Assembly: GCA_943329165.2 (NCBI GenBank)
Contig: CALQCV020000075.1
Span: 1 to 8,179 of the forward strand
Direction: 5' to 3'
DNA: 8,179 nt
From: Candidatus Nitrotoga sp. CP45
GTDB lineage: Bacteria; Bacteroidota; Bacteroidia; Flavobacteriales; Flavobacteriaceae
Shown: piece after piece, positions 6,359 to 8,179 of the stretch
Position numbering within the stretch: position 1 is the first letter of the stretch
Layout: every line of letters begins with the position of its first letter
Notes under the pieces: model-generated
Database searches by the model: none
What the model was told of the DNA's origin: nothing
Seen by the model: the letters and a program-made list of their open reading frames with translations, nothing else
Made by a program: the position numbers and the translations under genes

Positions 6359-7312
6359 TTACTCTTTATATTCGCCCATTTTACTGTATTTATCCATCCT
6401 TTGCGCTACTAACTCTGCTGTTGATAAATCTTTTAATTCGTTAAACGCTTTCATTATATATTGTTGAACAGTTTTGAAAGCCGTTTCTTTATCATAATGT
6501 GCTCCACCGAGTGGTTCCGGGATAACATCATCAACCAATTTCATTTTTTTCATATCAGTTGAAGTCAGTTTCAAAGCGTCAGCTGCTTGTTCTTTGTATT
6601 CCCAGCTTTTCCATAAAATTGACGAACATGATTCCGGTGAAATAACAGAATACCAAGTGTTTTCCATCATTAAAACTCTATCTCCCACTCCAATTCCTAA
6701 AGCACCACCAGAGGCACCTTCACCAATGATAACACAAATAATAGGCACTTTAAGACGGACCATTTCAAAGATGTTACGGGCAATTGCTTCACCTTGTCCA
6801 CGTTCTTCAGCTTCTAATCCTGGAAAAGCTCCCGGAGTATCAATTAAAGTAACTACCGGAAGATTGAATTTCTCCGCCATTTTCATCAAACGCAAGGCTT
6901 TACGATATCCTTCTGGACTTGCCATACCAAAATTACGCAGCTGACGCATTTTGGTATTAATCCCTTTTTGCTGTCCTATTAGCATGAATGACTGTCCATC
7001 TATTTGACCTAAACCACCAATCATGGCTTTATCATCTTTGAAATTTCTATCTCCAAAAAGTTCCAAAAAAGTACCTTTTGTTAAGTTCGTAATATGCTCA
7101 AGAGTATACGGTCTGTTGGGATGCCGTGATAATTGTACACGTTGCCAAGCGGTAAGATTTTTGTATATTTTTCTTTTAGTTTCTTCTAATTTTTTTTCAA
7201 TTTGTTTGCAGGTTGCGGTGACGTCTACATTTGATTCGGCACCAATAATCTGGCATTTGTCGAGTTGCTCTTCTAGTTCTTTTATGGGAAGTTCAAAATC
7301 TAAATATTCCAT
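6359..7312 (-). CDS. accA: Acetyl-CoA carboxylase carboxyltransferase subunit alpha
   Basis: AccA pairs with AccD to form the carboxyltransferase that moves the carboxyl group from biotin on AccB to acetyl-CoA. The product, malonyl-CoA, is the entry point of fatty acid synthesis. The 317-residue length is typical. An N-terminal helical region (about 1-55, ELEEQL and [11 protein letters not shown]) leads to [15 protein letters not shown] at 56-70 and [12 protein letters not shown] at 85-96. The crotonase-fold core carries DTPGAFPG at 158-165 and [12 protein letters not shown] at 197-208, the two glycine-rich turns that form oxyanion holes. [14 protein letters not shown] at 222-235 is also characteristic. 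The protein is soluble and cytoplasmic. accD is not in the window. A -7 promoter motif lies upstream and a strong terminator downstream, so accA is probably expressed from its own promoter. Some read-through from the upstream transporter gene is possible because I see no terminator between the two. Confidence 0.97.
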   Translation of the reverse strand: MEYLDFELPIKELEEQLDKCQIIGAESNVDVTATCKQIEKKLEETKRKIYKNLTAWQRVQLSRHPNRPYTLEHITNLTKGTFLELFGDRNFKDDKAMIGGLGQIDGQSFMLIGQQKGINTKMRQLRNFGMASPEGYRKALRLMKMAEKFNLPVVTLIDTPGAFPGLEAEERGQGEAIARNIFEMVRLKVPIICVIIGEGASGGALGIGVGDRVLMMENTWYSVISPESCSSILWKSWEYKEQAADALKLTSTDMKKMKLVDDVIPEPLGGAHYDKETAFKTVQQYIMKAFNELKDLSTAELVAQRMDKYSKMGEYKE

Positions 7313-7343
7313 AGGGTTTGTTCAATTTGATTTAATCGGACAG

Positions 7344-7351
7344 CAAATATA
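7344..7351 (-). promoter_or_regulatory. Probable -7 promoter element for accA
   Basis: Read on the minus strand this is TATATTTG, an exact match to TAnnTTTG of Bacteroidota primary promoters, 31 bases before the accA ATG. No clear TTG (-33 element) is found 17-23 bases further upstream. The short match could occur by chance in such A+T-rich DNA, but its position is right. Confidence 0.5.
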
Positions 7352-7423
7352 AAATTTTAAATTGTGATAAAAAGCACTTTCTACAGATTATTGCAAACAA
7401 ATTAATCGTACAAGTACATACTT

Positions 7424-8179
7424 TTAGTTTCTTTTTTTATAGCTTTTTATTATAGAATTCAGCAAGACTATTAGCAAAATAATGACAGCTCCAATATAAA
7501 ATTCAAAGCTCATTCTTTCTTTTTCTTTGAAAATTAATACCGCTAAAATGATTCCGTAAATAGGTTCCAAATTAATGGTAAGCATCACCGTATAAGGGCT
7601 TAAAAATTTCATTATTGATGTGGAAGCAATAAAAGCATACGCCGTGCAGACAGAACTTAAAATCATTAAATACATAAAATCTTTAGACGAAAGCGAAAAA
7701 AAAGCTGGTGTAAAACTATGTGTGAATAGTAGTATGAAAGTAAAGAATACAACGCCACCACTAAGCTCGTAAAAAGAGATTACAGTAGCATCGTGCGATT
7801 TTACCAATTTACTATTAATTACGGAAAACAAAGCGGATAAAAAAGCGGATGCTAAAGCAGTCAATATTCCCCAGAAGTAGTTTTTTTCTACATCGAAAAT
7901 AATGTAAAGTCCAAAAAACACCAATAATCCGAAGAACACTTCATACCAAACAATTTTTTTTTGATATAGAATTGGTTCCAATAATGCAGTAAAAAAAGCT
8001 CCGGTAGATAGACAGGCAAGCGTTATCGAAATATTGGAAATTTTGATCGCATGAAAAAAGGTAAACCAATGCAGGGCAATGATTAATCCTAAGAGCAAAA
8101 ACTGCCATAACGCTTTTTTAGAAACTCGTATTGGCAACTTTTTAAAACCAATGTAAATAGCAATAAATCCAACGGCGAA
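7424..8179 (-). CDS. EamA/DMT-family membrane transporter (5' end cut by window)
   Basis: This is a member of the drug/metabolite transporter superfamily, an inner-membrane carrier of small metabolites. The substrate cannot be told. The frame stays open to the right edge, so the gene is partial: 251 codons are visible, and about 35-50 N-terminal residues should lie beyond. An internal TTG codon at 8135-8137 could be mistaken for a start, but the 14 codons before it (beginning FAVGFIAIYIGF) continue a hydrophobic helix, so it is not the start. Nine hydrophobic segments are visible, consistent with helices 2-10 of the ten-helix EamA pattern, with helix 1 missing. The internal duplication shows as two related LEPI motifs, in FFTALLEPILYQKK (62-75 from the edge) and TINLEPIYGIIL (201-212). 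The protein ends in a positively charged KSYKKRN tail. accA follows 111 bases downstream on the same strand, with its own likely promoter between. Confidence 0.9.
   Translation of the reverse strand, partial: FAVGFIAIYIGFKKLPIRVSKKALWQFLLLGLIIALHWFTFFHAIKISNISITLACLSTGAFFTALLEPILYQKKIVWYEVFFGLLVFFGLYIIFDVEKNYFWGILTALASAFLSALFSVINSKLVKSHDATVISFYELSGGVVFFTFILLFTHSFTPAFFSLSSKDFMYLMILSSVCTAYAFIASTSIMKFLSPYTVMLTINLEPIYGIILAVLIFKEKERMSFEFYIGAVIILLIVLLNSIIKSYKKRN

Noticed and set aside
6594..6944. A 116-codon + strand open frame inside accA, with another at 7023-7352 overlapping its 5' end.
   Set aside because: Both are antisense shadows of accA. Their composition mirrors the opposite strand and no family features are present.
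7400..7423. GTACTTGTAC and AAGTATGTACTT palindromes after the transporter stop codon, as a possible terminator.
   Set aside because: The stems are 4-5 bp with loops of only 2 bases and no T-run follows, so they do not support an intrinsic terminator.

Overview
The window looks like an ordinary stretch of chromosome from a flavobacterium-like member of the Bacteroidota. The evidence is low G+C, protein sequences that resemble Flavobacterium homologues as I recall them, no obvious Shine-Dalgarno sequences, and two matches to the Bacteroidota -7 promoter motif TAnnTTTG. It holds six protein genes, the last cut by the right edge. I see no tRNA, rRNA, insertion sequence, phage gene or CRISPR array.

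Layout. Positions 1-196 are non-coding as far as I can tell and carry an imperfect palindrome of the dispersed 'TGAGCTTGTCGAA' kind. Next, on the + strand, come cphA (cyanophycin synthetase, 197-2812), a strong intrinsic terminator, and five bases later a small DinB-like/DUF1569-like gene (2863-3324). This gene meets the minus-strand block head-on with only 3 bases between the stop codons. Reading leftward along the minus strand from the right edge, that block runs: an EamA/DMT-family membrane transporter (partial, 7424-8179), accA (6359-7312), dnaB (4671-6218), and an exported protein of unknown function (3328-4587). As I recall, homologues of this last protein are labelled 'asparagine synthetase B', although it has none of that enzyme's motifs. 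Intrinsic terminators follow accA and dnaB, and probable promoters precede accA and the exported-protein gene, so these genes look like mostly separate transcription units.

How the genes fit together. CphA makes the nitrogen reserve polymer cyanophycin (multi-L-arginyl-poly-L-aspartate). Its partners, cyanophycinase and isoaspartyl dipeptidase, are not in the window and may lie to the left of position 1. DnaB (replicative helicase) and AccA (carboxyltransferase alpha subunit of acetyl-CoA carboxylase) are housekeeping genes. They have no evident functional link to cyanophycin.

The points most worth a second look are four. The DnaB C-terminus ends in an SSB-like acidic tip (DDDSDVPF). The CphA N-terminal domain has an intact HxxEH metallopeptidase-like motif. 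The exported protein has a doubtful name and amidotransferase/ThuA-like features. A terminator sits almost directly against the DinB-like start codon. I found no convincing multi-gene novel system.
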